Notes: generated by a model from the sequence alone, not told the origin. Counted from the first letter of the stretch, positions 15,110 through 23,482 are shown. The stretch is DNA of 42,651 nt from Lachnospiraceae bacterium (GCA_014803415.1 JAAVBZ010000030.1:47418-90068); one strand, 5' to 3'. Numbers and translations: made by a program.

Positions 15110-15192
15110 AGCAAATCTCCTTTATATGTGATTTTTATGCTCCGCTCATGAGGAGGAATATCAGTACTGCCTGACTTTGTACTATTCTTCAT
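15082..15192 (-). CDS. 36-codon upstream ORF overlapping the mgtE start (possible leader peptide)
   Basis: An ATG at 15192 is preceded by AAAGGTGGTGG with a five-base gap, one of the strongest ribosome sites in this part of the window. The frame encodes 36 residues beginning MKNSTKSGSTDIPPHERSI, with a Pro-Pro pair and a basic C-terminus (LLWKRTRIWK). It runs through the mgtE ribosome site and stops 28 bases inside mgtE in another frame. A CCTCCT tract inside it (15151-15156 on the plus strand as AGGAGG) can pair with the AGGAG site of mgtE. Translation of this ORF could therefore gate mgtE. The peptide has no recognised family. Confidence 0.5.
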   Translation of the reverse strand: MKNSTKSGSTDIPPHERSIKITYKGDLLWKRTRIWK

Positions 15193-15258
15193 AAAAACCA
15201 CCACCTTTCGAAATTTGCTTGATTTTTCGGCATCGAATTTTATTTTCTGACAATCCTT

Positions 15259-15287
15259 ACTTTAGACTATCGCTGTTTTTTTGTCAA
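15259..15287 (-). promoter_or_regulatory. promoter of the mgtE transcript
   Basis: On the minus strand TTGACA, a 17-base spacer and TAAAGT give a leader of about 140 bases before mgtE. Confidence 0.7.
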
Positions 15288-15304
15288 TGGATTTTGCCTT
15301 TAGC

Positions 15305-15958
15305 CTATACGTTCTTTTCCATATAATATTCCTTCTTTAAAATCTCTGTAACCGCTCTTGCACTGGTACATTCTGTCAGATCTTTCAGAAGTCTGTCTAT
15401 CCCTTCCTCGGGCACCCTTATGATAAGTTCTACCCTGTCCGTATACCTGGAATCCAGGGTAGGGATTCCTTTATTTCCCAGAAGATACTGAATCTTCCCC
15501 AGATCCGTATAATCCGTTTTAACGGAAATTTCTGCTCCGTAACGCATAGTGGCTGATCTGGCATTTTCAATTCCTGCTTTTGCCGCCTCAGTATATGCCC
15601 TTACAAGTCCTCCGGTTCCAAGCAGGGTGCCCCCAAAGTACCTGGTCACCACCACTATGGTATTGGTAAGTTCTTTAGAAAGAAGCACTTCCAGAATGGG
15701 CCTTCCAGCCGTTCCGCTGGGTTCTCCGTCATCACTGCTCCTTACCAGTTCCCTGTTCCTTCCTATTATGAAAGCAGAACAATGATGTCTGGCATCATAA
15801 TGCTTCTTTCTGATGGATTCTAAAAATGCCGCTGCCTCCTCTTCACTGCCTGCCGGAGCTGCATTTGCTATAAAGCGGGATTTTTTTTCCACGATCTCTC
15901 CCATACCCGGCTGATACACTATATTATAAGGAAGAAATTCTTGTTTTTTTTCGTTCAC
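15305..15958 (-). CDS. YigZ/IMPACT-family protein
   Basis: The 217-residue protein has the IMPACT domain: EKKSRFIANAAP, YDARHHCSAFIIG, SSDDGEPSGTAGRPILEVL, TNTIVVVTRYFGGTLLGTGGLVRAYTEAAK. It ends with the C-terminal DUF1949-type ferredoxin-like half (TDYTDLGKIQYLLGNKGI). The family (E. coli YigZ, eukaryotic IMPACT) is linked to translation regulation; its biochemical activity in bacteria is not settled. A GTG at 15958 is chosen because it gives the usual family length; the frame is open to a TTG at 16048. The gene ends just upstream of the mgtE promoter. Confidence 0.88.
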   Translation of the reverse strand: MNEKKQEFLPYNIVYQPGMGEIVEKKSRFIANAAPAGSEEEAAAFLESIRKKHYDARHHCSAFIIGRNRELVRSSDDGEPSGTAGRPILEVLLSKELTNTIVVVTRYFGGTLLGTGGLVRAYTEAAKAGIENARSATMRYGAEISVKTDYTDLGKIQYLLGNKGIPTLDSRYTDRVELIIRVPEEGIDRLLKDLTECTSARAVTEILKKEYYMEKNV

Positions 15959-16071
15959 CCTGACTTCACCGACCTTGATTTCCGTTAATTTTTCCGTCAC
16001 AGAAAGTTTACCACAGAAGGGAATAAAAGTGTATCTATTTGTGAACAATTCTTAATAAAGTATAAAAAACC

Positions 16072-16100
16072 TTTATTTCAGGTTCACATTTTGGTATACT
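16072..16100 (+). promoter_or_regulatory. extended -10 promoter of the PBP gene
   Basis: TTTATT, a 17-base spacer and TATACT with a TG extension (TGGTATACT) lie about 50 bases before the ATG. Confidence 0.55.
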
Positions 16101-16149
16101 CTATTTGTTGTAAAATTGTTTGCTTTGAATTTAATATGGAGGCATATAC

Positions 16150-18885
16150 ATGAACTATAGTAAAAAAGGGATTAAAGCCAAGCAAAAATCCCTTCATGCT
16201 ACATCCACTAAATGGGGCAAAAAGTTTCTTCTGGCTATATTAAATCTGGCTCTGCTTGCCGTTCTTGCAATCGGCATTATGGGAGCCAGCATGGGAATCG
16301 GTATTTTTAAAGGCGTTATCGATACATCGCCCAGTATTGTAAATATTGATGTAACCCCTACCGGTTTTTCAACCTTTGTTTATGATATTGAGGGTAATCA
16401 GATCGGTAAACTGATCGCAGAAGATTCCAATCGTATCCCGGTTGGGCAGGATATGATCCCCGAAAATCTGGCACATGCTTTTGTAGCCATTGAAGATGCC
16501 CGTTTCTACGAACATAACGGTATTGATATCAAAGGTATTTTCCGTGCTGCTTATGTGGGTATTTCCAACGGTTTTCACTTTACGGAAGGTGCCAGTACTA
16601 TTACCCAGCAGCTCCTTAAGAATAACGTTTTTACCGGGTGGACACATGAAGAAGGTTTCACCGAGAAATTAAAGCGTAAGATCCAGGAGCAGTATCTTGC
16701 CATTGAACTGAGCAAGACCATGTCCAAAGATGATGTTCTATTAAACTATATGAATACCATCAATCTGGGACAGAATACTTTAGGGGTGCAGGCAGCATCG
16801 CAGCGCTATTTTAACAAGTCAGTCAATACCCTGACTCTTTCAGAGTGTGCCGTAATTGCAGGTATTACTCAAAATCCCTCCAGATACAATCCCATCTCCC
16901 ATCCTGATGAGAATGCTAAAAGGCGGAAAAAAGTACTTGGTGATATGCTTGAACAGGGTTGGATCACGGAGGCAGAATATGAAGAAGCCATGGCCGACGA
17001 TGTCTATTCCCGCATTCAGACCGTCAATGCAGAAGTAGAAGAAGATACGATCAATACATACTTCGTAGACGCGTTAACTGATGATATTATGGCGGATCTT
17101 CTGGCCACCGGCTACTATACGGAAACTCAGGCCTATACTCTGCTTTACAGCGGCGGGCTTAAGATTTATGCAACACAGGATCCTCATATCCAGGCAATCT
17201 GCGATGAGGTATTTGCCAATGAAGAAAATTATCCGGAGGGTACCAGATGGCAGCTGAGTTATGAACTGACTATTCAGCAGGCCAACGGAGATTTTAAAAA
17301 CTTCAGCACCGAAATGTATAAAGCCTATTTTAAAGAATTGAATTCTTCCTTTAATCTTCTTTATAACAGTCAGGAAGATGCTTATGCGGCTATTGAGGAA
17401 TATAAGGCGGCTGTCATGGCCGAAGGAGATGAAGTTTATGGTGAGAAGATTTCCTTAACTCCCCAGCCTCAGGTCTCTATTGTCATTGAAGACCAAAGAA
17501 CCGGATATGTGGTAGCCATGGTAGGCGGCCGCGGCGTCAAGGAAGGAAGTCGTACCCTGAACCGCGCTACCGATACGAAACGTCAGCCCGGATCCACTTT
17601 TAAGATCGTAGCTGTTTATGCTCCCGCTCTTGACAGTGCAGGGCTTACACTCGCAAATATCCAGAATGATGCCCCTTTTAATTACGCAGACGGACGTCCT
17701 GTTAATAACTGGTGGGGTGATGAATACAGAGGACTTCAATCCCTGCGTGAAGGTATTAAGCAGTCCATGAATATTGTGGCGGTTAAGACACTGACTCAGA
17801 TCACGCCTCAGCTGGGATTTGACTATCTGAAAAATTTTGGATTTACCACTCTTGTTGACAGAGCAGAGATCACCGTTGCCGGTGAAACCAAGATATACTC
17901 CGATATTCAGCAGCCTCTAGCTCTCGGCGGTCTGACATATGGCGTTACTACGGAAGAATTAAACGCTTCTTATGCAACTATTGCAAACGGCGGCACATAT
18001 ATTAAACCAAAACTCTATACGAAAGTACTTGATCATGACGGTAATGTGATTCTCGATAATACACTTCCTCAGTCAAGACAGGTCATTAAAGAAACCACTG
18101 CATGGCTTTTAACAGACGCCATGGAAGATGTGGTAACCTCCGGTACAGGTACTGCTGTTAATTTTGGCAACATGGCAATTGCCGGTAAGACCGGTACTAC
18201 TTCCGATTACAATGACGTATGGTTTGCCGGCTATACTCCCTATTACACTGCAACAGTATGGACCGGTTATGACAATAATACCAAACTCAGAAAAGATAAC
18301 GGTGAACGTAATCTTGCCAAGAAACTCTGGCGCGCCACTATGTCCAAAATACATGAAGATCTGCCGAGCCAGACCTTCCCGGTACCCAGCGGACTTGTTA
18401 CCACCACGGTCTGTTCACAGTCCGGCAAGCTTCCAATTCCCGGCATATGTGACGGAACGCTTCGTTCAGAATACTTTGCAGAAGGCACTGTTCCTACTGA
18501 AAGCTGTAATGTACACTATCAAGGCATGGTATGTCCTTACAGTAATTTGCCGGCTTCTGAACCCTGTCCTTTCCAGGTTCCCGGTGTTCTGACTATGACT
18601 CCGCCAGAGGATGCTTCTCTCCAGCAAGGCTCCGGAACGCTTCCTACAGAGGCCATTCCCCAAGAGGTCACCAATGAAGACGGCACCGTTTCTACTATTA
18701 CGGTACCTCAGGCACCTTCCAATGCATGTATTCACACTTATGAATACATGTCCCAGCCTGAAATCGAAGCAATCATTGCTCAGCAGCGCGCTGAAATGGC
18801 AGCCGCAGGCACTGCTCCACAGGAACAGCCAACTCCGCCGGAAGGTGGAGAAGCACCTGCCCCTGAGGCTCCTCCTGCTGAATAA
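16150..18885 (+). CDS. class A penicillin-binding protein (PBP1a-like)
   Basis: The 911-residue bifunctional murein synthase has a basic N-terminus and one membrane helix (about 26-52). The GT51 glycosyltransferase contains AIEDARFYEHNGID (catalytic Glu115) and GASTITQQLLKN. The transpeptidase has its serine motif STFK at 482-485, SMN at 539-541 and KTGT at 680-683. A flexible tail follows (about 755-911), rich in Pro/Glu, with a TVSTITVP segment and an EQPTPPEGGEAP-type end. It polymerises and crosslinks peptidoglycan at the outer membrane face. TGGAGG seven bases before the ATG fixes the start. It is monocistronic, with a terminator after the stop. Confidence 0.95.
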   Translation: MNYSKKGIKAKQKSLHATSTKWGKKFLLAILNLALLAVLAIGIMGASMGIGIFKGVIDTSPSIVNIDVTPTGFSTFVYDIEGNQIGKLIAEDSNRIPVGQDMIPENLAHAFVAIEDARFYEHNGIDIKGIFRAAYVGISNGFHFTEGASTITQQLLKNNVFTGWTHEEGFTEKLKRKIQEQYLAIELSKTMSKDDVLLNYMNTINLGQNTLGVQAASQRYFNKSVNTLTLSECAVIAGITQNPSRYNPISHPDENAKRRKKVLGDMLEQGWITEAEYEEAMADDVYSRIQTVNAEVEEDTINTYFVDALTDDIMADLLATGYYTETQAYTLLYSGGLKIYATQDPHIQAICDEVFANEENYPEGTRWQLSYELTIQQANGDFKNFSTEMYKAYFKELNSSFNLLYNSQEDAYAAIEEYKAAVMAEGDEVYGEKISLTPQPQVSIVIEDQRTGYVVAMVGGRGVKEGSRTLNRATDTKRQPGSTFKIVAVYAPALDSAGLTLANIQNDAPFNYADGRPVNNWWGDEYRGLQSLREGIKQSMNIVAVKTLTQITPQLGFDYLKNFGFTTLVDRAEITVAGETKIYSDIQQPLALGGLTYGVTTEELNASYATIANGGTYIKPKLYTKVLDHDGNVILDNTLPQSRQVIKETTAWLLTDAMEDVVTSGTGTAVNFGNMAIAGKTGTTSDYNDVWFAGYTPYYTATVWTGYDNNTKLRKDNGERNLAKKLWRATMSKIHEDLPSQTFPVPSGLVTTTVCSQSGKLPIPGICDGTLRSEYFAEGTVPTESCNVHYQGMVCPYSNLPASEPCPFQVPGVLTMTPPEDASLQQGSGTLPTEAIPQEVTNEDGTVSTITVPQAPSNACIHTYEYMSQPEIEAIIAQQRAEMAAAGTAPQEQPTPPEGGEAPAPEAPPAE

Positions 18886-18893
18886 TGTATCAC

Positions 18894-18986
18894 CTCAGCC
18901 GCACTTCGTGCGGCTGAGCCGCTGTAAGCGGCGTAGAAAAAAGCCTTACCGTCCGTGTGCTTGCACATGGACAGTAAGGCTTTTTT
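18894..18986. terminator. hairpin cluster with bidirectional terminator after the PBP gene
   Basis: An 11-bp hairpin (CTCAGCCGCAC / GTGCGGCTGAG) is followed by CCGC/GCGG and then by a long, nearly perfect hairpin. In the last one GCCTTAC-GTCC pairs with GGAC-GTAAGGC, and it is flanked by six A on the left and six T on the right (18937-18986). The last element should end the PBP transcript and the converging chemoreceptor transcript. Confidence 0.85.
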
Positions 18987-18988
18987 CA

Positions 18989-19092
18989 GAGGTGATAACG
19001 AGAAAACAGCAAAGCTGTTTTCGAGTCTGGTGAGGTGATAACATGTCTACTGAAGCGCTAACGAGAAAACAGCAAAGCTGTTTTCGAGTCTG
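18989..19092. repeat. two copies of a hairpin-forming repeat
   Basis: The 30-base unit GAGAAAACAGC-AAA-GCTGTTTTCGAGTCTG is present twice, without mismatch, at 19000-19029 and 19063-19092. Four preceding bases also match, so the shared block is 34 bases (18996-19029 and 19059-19092). Each unit forms a 9-bp hairpin. Both copies are preceded by GAGGTGATAAC (18989-18999 and 19032-19042); the second carries a 20-base insertion between the two parts. Together they fill the gap between the PBP terminator and the chemoreceptor stop. They look like a small intergenic repeat element. Confidence 0.7.
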
Positions 19093-19109
19093 CATGCAAC
19101 TGCATTCCT

Positions 19110-20759
19110 CTAAGGTTTCAGTTGGAAACGGCTGGTCTGATCCTGTAAAAGCCGTACCTGTTCAAACAATTCTGTACTCACTGTTGCCGACTCCTGGCTG
19201 CTTGTGGAGTTTGTCTCTACCACTGCTGAAATCTGAGAAAGCCCCTCTGTCACCTGTGAAATGGCTACGGCTTCTGCCTGCACTGCCTCTGTAATCACAC
19301 TGATCGACTCATTGGACTCCTGCACCAGCTTAAGAGTCTTCTGTAATGTTTCAGACACCCGCTCTACAATCTGATTGCCCCTCTCGGCGGCACGAACAGA
19401 ATTCCCGATCAGCTCCCTGGTTGCCTGTGCTGCTTCATTTGAACGGGCGGCAAGATTACGAACTTCACTTGAAACCACCGTAAAGCCTCTTCCTGCTTCA
19501 CCTGCTCTGGATGCTTCCACCGCCGCATTTAGCGAAAGAAGATTTGTCTTGAACGCAATGTCCTCAATAGTGGTAATAATTCTTCCTATTTCTTTGGAAG
19601 CATCACTGATATCTGCCATAGCCGCAACAAGCTGCTCCATCTCCCGGCTGCTTAAGCTAACCTGTTCTCTGGTAAGCTGCGCACTTTCTTTCACATTAGC
19701 TGCAGTTTCAATATTCTGCTTTGCACTACTGGAAAGTTCGTCTAAAGTAGCATACAATTCTTCCACAGCTGCTGCCTGGTCAATCGCACCCTGGGCTAGC
19801 AGCTGGGCACCGCCGGAAAGATGCTCCGCATGCCCAAACACACAATTCTCTGCCTGATTTATATTGGCAATGGCCTCCGAAAGAGAAACCGTAAAGCTTT
19901 CTACCGACTTCTCAATAGAATAAAAATCCCCTATAAAAGGAACAGAGCAAACCACATTAAAATCACCTGTTGAAAGCTGGTGCATCATGTGGTTAATTTC
20001 CTCCACGTACCGATGTATCTGTTCCATGGATTCTTTAAGCGTCCTCGCCAGGTCACCGATCTCATCATCCACGTTATAATCTAAATCCAGCTTTAAATGC
20101 CCTTGCTTTAAAGGATGGGTTTTTTCCGTGATCATAAGAATCGGTTTTACCACATGCCTCAGCACATACAACACAAGGCTTATAAGACAGAACAGTGCTA
20201 AACCAAGGCCTATGATAGATGTGGCGTGCATGATCACCAGCGTAATCTGCATACTGCTCTGGCTCTCCTCCCTAAGCACACCGCCGCGTTCCACTACCTC
20301 GTCCAAAAGTCCTACTAAAGTCACAAGATTGCTCTGAATCGTTTCCTGATAATAATTCTGAGCCTGCTCTGCATCTGTTTCCAGCAAATCCAGCGTATAG
20401 ACAGCTGATCGATGCAGCTCTTCGTGGAGCGGCTGTAACCGGGCACGCAGATTTAAAATTTCTTCATCATCGGTCCCCGCCTCGCCATAGATCCATTGCC
20501 CCAGCACACAGCCGGTAGGGTCCGTACTCCCGGTAAATTCCGTGCCTGCATACAAAGCATTACTCAAATTAGCAGCCCATTTATAATGTGCCACTTCTGC
20601 TTTCTGCGCCCGGTCTAATACAGCGTTTACTCCAATGTTCATTTTTTCCGAACGCTCGATATTCAGGATGTTTATGGTCATCATCACACTAAACAGCAAT
20701 ACAGAAGCAAGTGCCGCCGCTACACGGATCCCAACCATTTTGTTTACACTTTTCCTCAT
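19110..20759 (-). CDS. methyl-accepting chemotaxis protein with extracytoplasmic CZB-like domain
   Basis: The 549-residue receptor has a first membrane helix at about 12-33, an outer four-helix domain, a second helix at about 172-198, a HAMP region, and a cytoplasmic signalling domain whose hairpin tip reads [25 protein letters not shown]. The outer domain carries His58, then CVLGQWIYG with Cys84, and LHEELH with His112 and His116. This spacing matches the chemoreceptor zinc-binding (CZB) domain, so zinc or a zinc-reactive oxidant is a plausible ligand. There is no CheB/CheR pentapeptide. No che or flagellar genes are nearby. It ends at the shared terminator with the PBP gene. Confidence 0.92.
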   Translation of the reverse strand: MRKSVNKMVGIRVAAALASVLLFSVMMTINILNIERSEKMNIGVNAVLDRAQKAEVAHYKWAANLSNALYAGTEFTGSTDPTGCVLGQWIYGEAGTDDEEILNLRARLQPLHEELHRSAVYTLDLLETDAEQAQNYYQETIQSNLVTLVGLLDEVVERGGVLREESQSSMQITLVIMHATSIIGLGLALFCLISLVLYVLRHVVKPILMITEKTHPLKQGHLKLDLDYNVDDEIGDLARTLKESMEQIHRYVEEINHMMHQLSTGDFNVVCSVPFIGDFYSIEKSVESFTVSLSEAIANINQAENCVFGHAEHLSGGAQLLAQGAIDQAAAVEELYATLDELSSSAKQNIETAANVKESAQLTREQVSLSSREMEQLVAAMADISDASKEIGRIITTIEDIAFKTNLLSLNAAVEASRAGEAGRGFTVVSSEVRNLAARSNEAAQATRELIGNSVRAAERGNQIVERVSETLQKTLKLVQESNESISVITEAVQAEAVAISQVTEGLSQISAVVETNSTSSQESATVSTELFEQVRLLQDQTSRFQLKP

Positions 20760-20803
20760 AATCCCATTCCCTTCTTTCCGTTTTGATCACTTTATAATAC
20801 TAA

Positions 20804-20870
20804 TCCGGCTTTACTTTCACAGGAAATCACTATCACAATTGTGGTTATCCTGCATAAAAGTAAAGCCGGA
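20804..20870. repeat. long inverted repeat in the chemoreceptor 5' leader
   Basis: A perfect 14-bp inverted repeat (TCCGGCTTTACTTT / AAAGTAAAGCCGGA) encloses 39 bases that continue to pair (AGGA with TCCT, and the self-complementary CACAATTGTG in the centre). If the promoter at 20912-20940 is right, it lies inside the transcribed leader. There is no T-run after it, so it is not a simple terminator. Confidence 0.7.
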
Positions 20871-20911
20871 ATGGTTACAAGAGTCTATATTTTTGATATC
20901 ATTATGAAGGC

Positions 20912-20940
20912 ATTGTAGCATACCCCCAATACCTTTGCAA
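20912..20940 (-). promoter_or_regulatory. promoter of the chemoreceptor gene
   Basis: On the minus strand TTGCAA, a 17-base spacer and TACAAT are visible. The predicted leader is about 145 bases and includes the inverted repeat at 20804-20870. It is a housekeeping-type promoter, with no sign of a flagellar sigma site. Confidence 0.65.
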
Positions 20941-21049
20941 CTATTATTATCAAACATTCACAGGTAAGATTTTACATTTCGTTACAGTTCACACGTCTCC
21001 CTGACAGGCGAGGGTTTCATGCCCGCATGGGAATCCCCGCTAACACTCA

Positions 21050-22402
21050 TCATATCAGCTTTTTTTGGCTCCATTTATCCGACAGATATCTGACAAATGA
21101 AATCAGAAAATTCGTTGTCCAGCCAATAGGAACAGCAATCCATACTGCCTGTACACCGATGATTCCGGCCATGCCAAAGGAAAAAGCAACCCTTATCCCT
21201 AAATTGATCAGGTTTGCCAGCGTAAACACTACTACATCTCCCGCCCCTCGCAGCACGCCGTCAGTAATCGCTTTCAGACCGATACAGATAAAGAAAAAGG
21301 CAATAAAGGAAAGATAGCCATTCCCCGTATCATAGGCTGCCTGATCACTGCCGCTTTCCAAAAAGGCATTTACAATATTGCTGTGGAATAAAGTAAGTAC
21401 GATACAGATAAAAGCTGCAAATCCGGCCACAATGCCCAATCCTGCAAGATATCCTTTTTTTACGCGGTCTGGCCTGCCTGCTCCAAGATTCTGTGCCGTA
21501 AAGGTAGAGACTGCATTTCCTGTTGCTATCATAGGAACGATACAGATAGATTCTATTCGCATTCCTGCTGTATACCCTGCCAGTACAGAAGAGCCAAACC
21601 CATTCACTACAGACTGTACCAGCAGCATGCCGATAGAAACAATCGACTGCTGAAGCATAGAAGGGATTGCTACTTTGATCATGTTACCCAGCATGGAAAA
21701 ATCATAAAACCCTGATCCTTCCTCTTCGCTATCCCCCACTGCATAAGCTTTCAACGTCCTTAACAACAGGCAAAAAGAGAGCACTGCCGACAGTCCCTGG
21801 GCAAATACTGTAGCAATGGCAACGCCGGCCACACCCATATAAAACACTCTGACCATCACAAGATCCATTACAATATTCAGCAAAGATGAAAAAATAAGCA
21901 AGTATAGAGGAGTCCTGGAATTTCCAAGAGCATTAAAAACTGAGGATAAAATATTATACATAAATAAAAAGGGAAGACCCAAAAAGTAGATCCTTAAATA
22001 CAAGACCGCATCAGACAGAATATTGTCAGGCGTATTTAATCCTTTCAATATGGCGTGGTTCAAAAGCAAGCCGATCAGACTTAAAATAATACTTAACGTT
22101 AAAAAGCTGATCAGCGCTGTGCTGATGGAGGTCTTCATTTTCTGATAATTCCCGGCTCCAAGATACTGGGATGTGATTACCGAAGCACCGATACCACCGC
22201 CAATTGCAATCATAATAAATACGGTAGTCAGTGAATAAGATGCCCCGACAGCCGCCAGCGCTTCTTCTCCCACGAACTGACCTACAATAATGGAATCTAC
22301 CGTATTATACAGCTGCTGAAATAAATTTCCGAAAATTATAGGAAGCGCAAAGAAAAATAATGCTTTGCCCGGCTGATCCGTGATCATGTTATACTTTTTC
22401 AT
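21050..22402 (-). CDS. MATE-family multidrug/metabolite exporter
   Basis: The 450-residue protein has twelve predicted membrane helices in two homologous halves and the MATE signatures FALPIIFGNLFQQLYNTVDSIIVGQFVGEEALAAVGA, an NALGNSRTP loop, and TAGMRIESICIVPMIATGNAVSTFTAQNLGAG. It is of the NorM/DinF-like clostridial type and exchanges cations for organic substrates. It starts 19 bases after a papain-like gene and is likely in one operon with it. Downstream of its stop there is an imperfect GC-rich hairpin (about 21007-21040) without a T-run. Confidence 0.92.
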   Translation of the reverse strand: MKKYNMITDQPGKALFFFALPIIFGNLFQQLYNTVDSIIVGQFVGEEALAAVGASYSLTTVFIMIAIGGGIGASVITSQYLGAGNYQKMKTSISTALISFLTLSIILSLIGLLLNHAILKGLNTPDNILSDAVLYLRIYFLGLPFLFMYNILSSVFNALGNSRTPLYLLIFSSLLNIVMDLVMVRVFYMGVAGVAIATVFAQGLSAVLSFCLLLRTLKAYAVGDSEEEGSGFYDFSMLGNMIKVAIPSMLQQSIVSIGMLLVQSVVNGFGSSVLAGYTAGMRIESICIVPMIATGNAVSTFTAQNLGAGRPDRVKKGYLAGLGIVAGFAAFICIVLTLFHSNIVNAFLESGSDQAAYDTGNGYLSFIAFFFICIGLKAITDGVLRGAGDVVVFTLANLINLGIRVAFSFGMAGIIGVQAVWIAVPIGWTTNFLISFVRYLSDKWSQKKLI

Positions 22403-22421
22403 ATTATCCCTGCTTTCTGCT

Positions 22422-23132
22422 TTATCTGATATAAAGAATATTTCCTAATATTGTTCCCATAAAATGGGTATGTATCAAAGTATCATATTCATTCTTATTA
22501 ATATAATATTTTTTCCCCCAGGAAGAAACCTCATAATATGGCACTGTCTGTTCATAAACGATTCCGGTTATCATTACATAATGGCCATTTGTAAAGGCAG
22601 CTCTTGTAAGATCCGGCGCCTTATAGAGCCATAATCCGTCCGCCTTATCCTTTTTTAACAGCATCATTGGTATACAAAGGATCACAGGAATATCTCTGTT
22701 TAACATTTCCTCTATCCTTTCACCTGTCTTTTTCCCGGAAAAGCCCCACATTGCCCGTAGTTTCCAGCCTTCGCGGCGGGCAATCCTGTTAAATCCAAAA
22801 AGCAGTTTCAGAAAGCTGACTCCGCCCCTAAAAGGAATTCCTCCCAGAAATGAATAAATGCTGTTGAAATAATCAATATATTCATCTTCTTCCAGGGCTC
22901 TGTTCAAATAAGGCTCACATTCAGCAATACAAAAACTTGGACCTTTACTTCCGAGATAAAGCAGAAGATCACCAAATGCCACTACCCCGCATCCGCTTGA
23001 TTTCTTTTTCTTATCCTCCTTTGCAGCCCTAGCAGTATCAAAGAAACCCTGATCCCCTCCAAAAGTCAGAATATTGCTGTTTTTCCTTTTTACTTGTATA
23101 TAATCTTTTTTAATACCTGTCCTTCTTTCCAC
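22422..23132 (-). CDS. papain-like (C39-type fold) protein of unknown function
   Basis: This 236-residue protein has the order of motifs expected for a C39/papain-fold cysteine peptidase: SSGCGVVAFGD with Cys48 at a helix start, NGHYVMITGI with His184, and YYEVSSWGKKYYI about 18 residues later. Between them lies a strand IPVILCIPM at about 148-156. No signal peptide or membrane helix is seen, so it acts in the cytoplasm unless exported by another route. The start is GTG with AAAGGAG six bases upstream. It precedes a MATE exporter by 19 bases. Enzymatic activity and substrate are not known; it could also be a non-catalytic relative. Confidence 0.6.
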   Translation of the reverse strand: MERRTGIKKDYIQVKRKNSNILTFGGDQGFFDTARAAKEDKKKKSSGCGVVAFGDLLLYLGSKGPSFCIAECEPYLNRALEEDEYIDYFNSIYSFLGGIPFRGGVSFLKLLFGFNRIARREGWKLRAMWGFSGKKTGERIEEMLNRDIPVILCIPMMLLKKDKADGLWLYKAPDLTRAAFTNGHYVMITGIVYEQTVPYYEVSSWGKKYYINKNEYDTLIHTHFMGTILGNILYIR

Positions 23133-23162
23133 TATGCGCTCCTTTTATGACTCATCTTCCCC

Positions 23163-23191
23163 ATTATACTATTCCCGCTTTTTAATTTCCA
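23163..23191 (-). promoter_or_regulatory. probable promoter of the papain-like/MATE operon
   Basis: On the minus strand TGGAAA, a 17-base spacer and TATAAT lie about 30 bases before the GTG start. Confidence 0.5.
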
Positions 23192-23250
23192 TCTGTCTTT
23201 TTTATTAATATGTTTTTTATGAATTATTCTTTAAGATTCTATTAAGATGA

Positions 23251-23279
23251 TTGAAAACCCAGTTTTTGGTTGATAATAT
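23251..23279 (+). promoter_or_regulatory. promoter of the MBOAT/SGNH operon
   Basis: TTGAAA (23251-23256), a 17-base spacer and TAATAT (23274-23279). The start of transcription should be near 23286, leaving a leader of nearly 200 bases. Confidence 0.7.
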
Positions 23280-23285
23280 AAGTAT

Positions 23286-23482
23286 AGAATGAAAGCGGAT
23301 TTTATGAAGATGGGCTTCATAAAAAATGTCACTTTCCCAGCCGCAAGGTCAAAGCTTTTAAAGCGGGAACATACCGCAGGTACTACCCGCTGTGAAGAGA
23401 AATGTGAAAGATGGCAGAACATAGAGACTGTTAATATGTGATGACGCTGTCATTGCGTCTTTACTGTTTCAGGAGGTATCCA
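23286..23482 (+). promoter_or_regulatory. long leader of unknown class before the MBOAT gene
   Basis: The leader can fold into a CC-GCAA-GG tetraloop hairpin near 23341, then GCGGG / CCCGC enclosing TACC-GCA-GGTA, then two mutually exclusive hairpins near the end: ATGAC/GTCAT at 23441-23453 or GACGC/GCGTC at 23443-23459. The second is followed by TTTACTGTTT just before AGGAGG. An open frame of 50 codons (ATG 23289 to TGA 23441) also covers most of it but has no ribosome binding site. I could not match it to a riboswitch class I know. Confidence 0.4.

Noticed and set aside
15110-15252. M-box magnesium riboswitch before mgtE
   Set aside because: None of the conserved M-box blocks could be found on the minus strand, and the leader is shorter than an M-box plus expression platform.
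19043-19294. ORF starting at ATG 19043 with a GAGGTGATAAC site
   Set aside because: The frame runs from the repeat element into the antisense of the chemoreceptor gene, and its peptide has no sensible composition. The start-like signal belongs to the repeat.
23286-23482. Cobalamin or c-di-GMP riboswitch before the MBOAT gene
   Set aside because: GGGAA followed by CCCGC and TGTGA recalls the cobalamin core, but the required GGTG...TCC element and the downstream conserved box are missing. The c-di-GMP class I and II signature strings are absent too.
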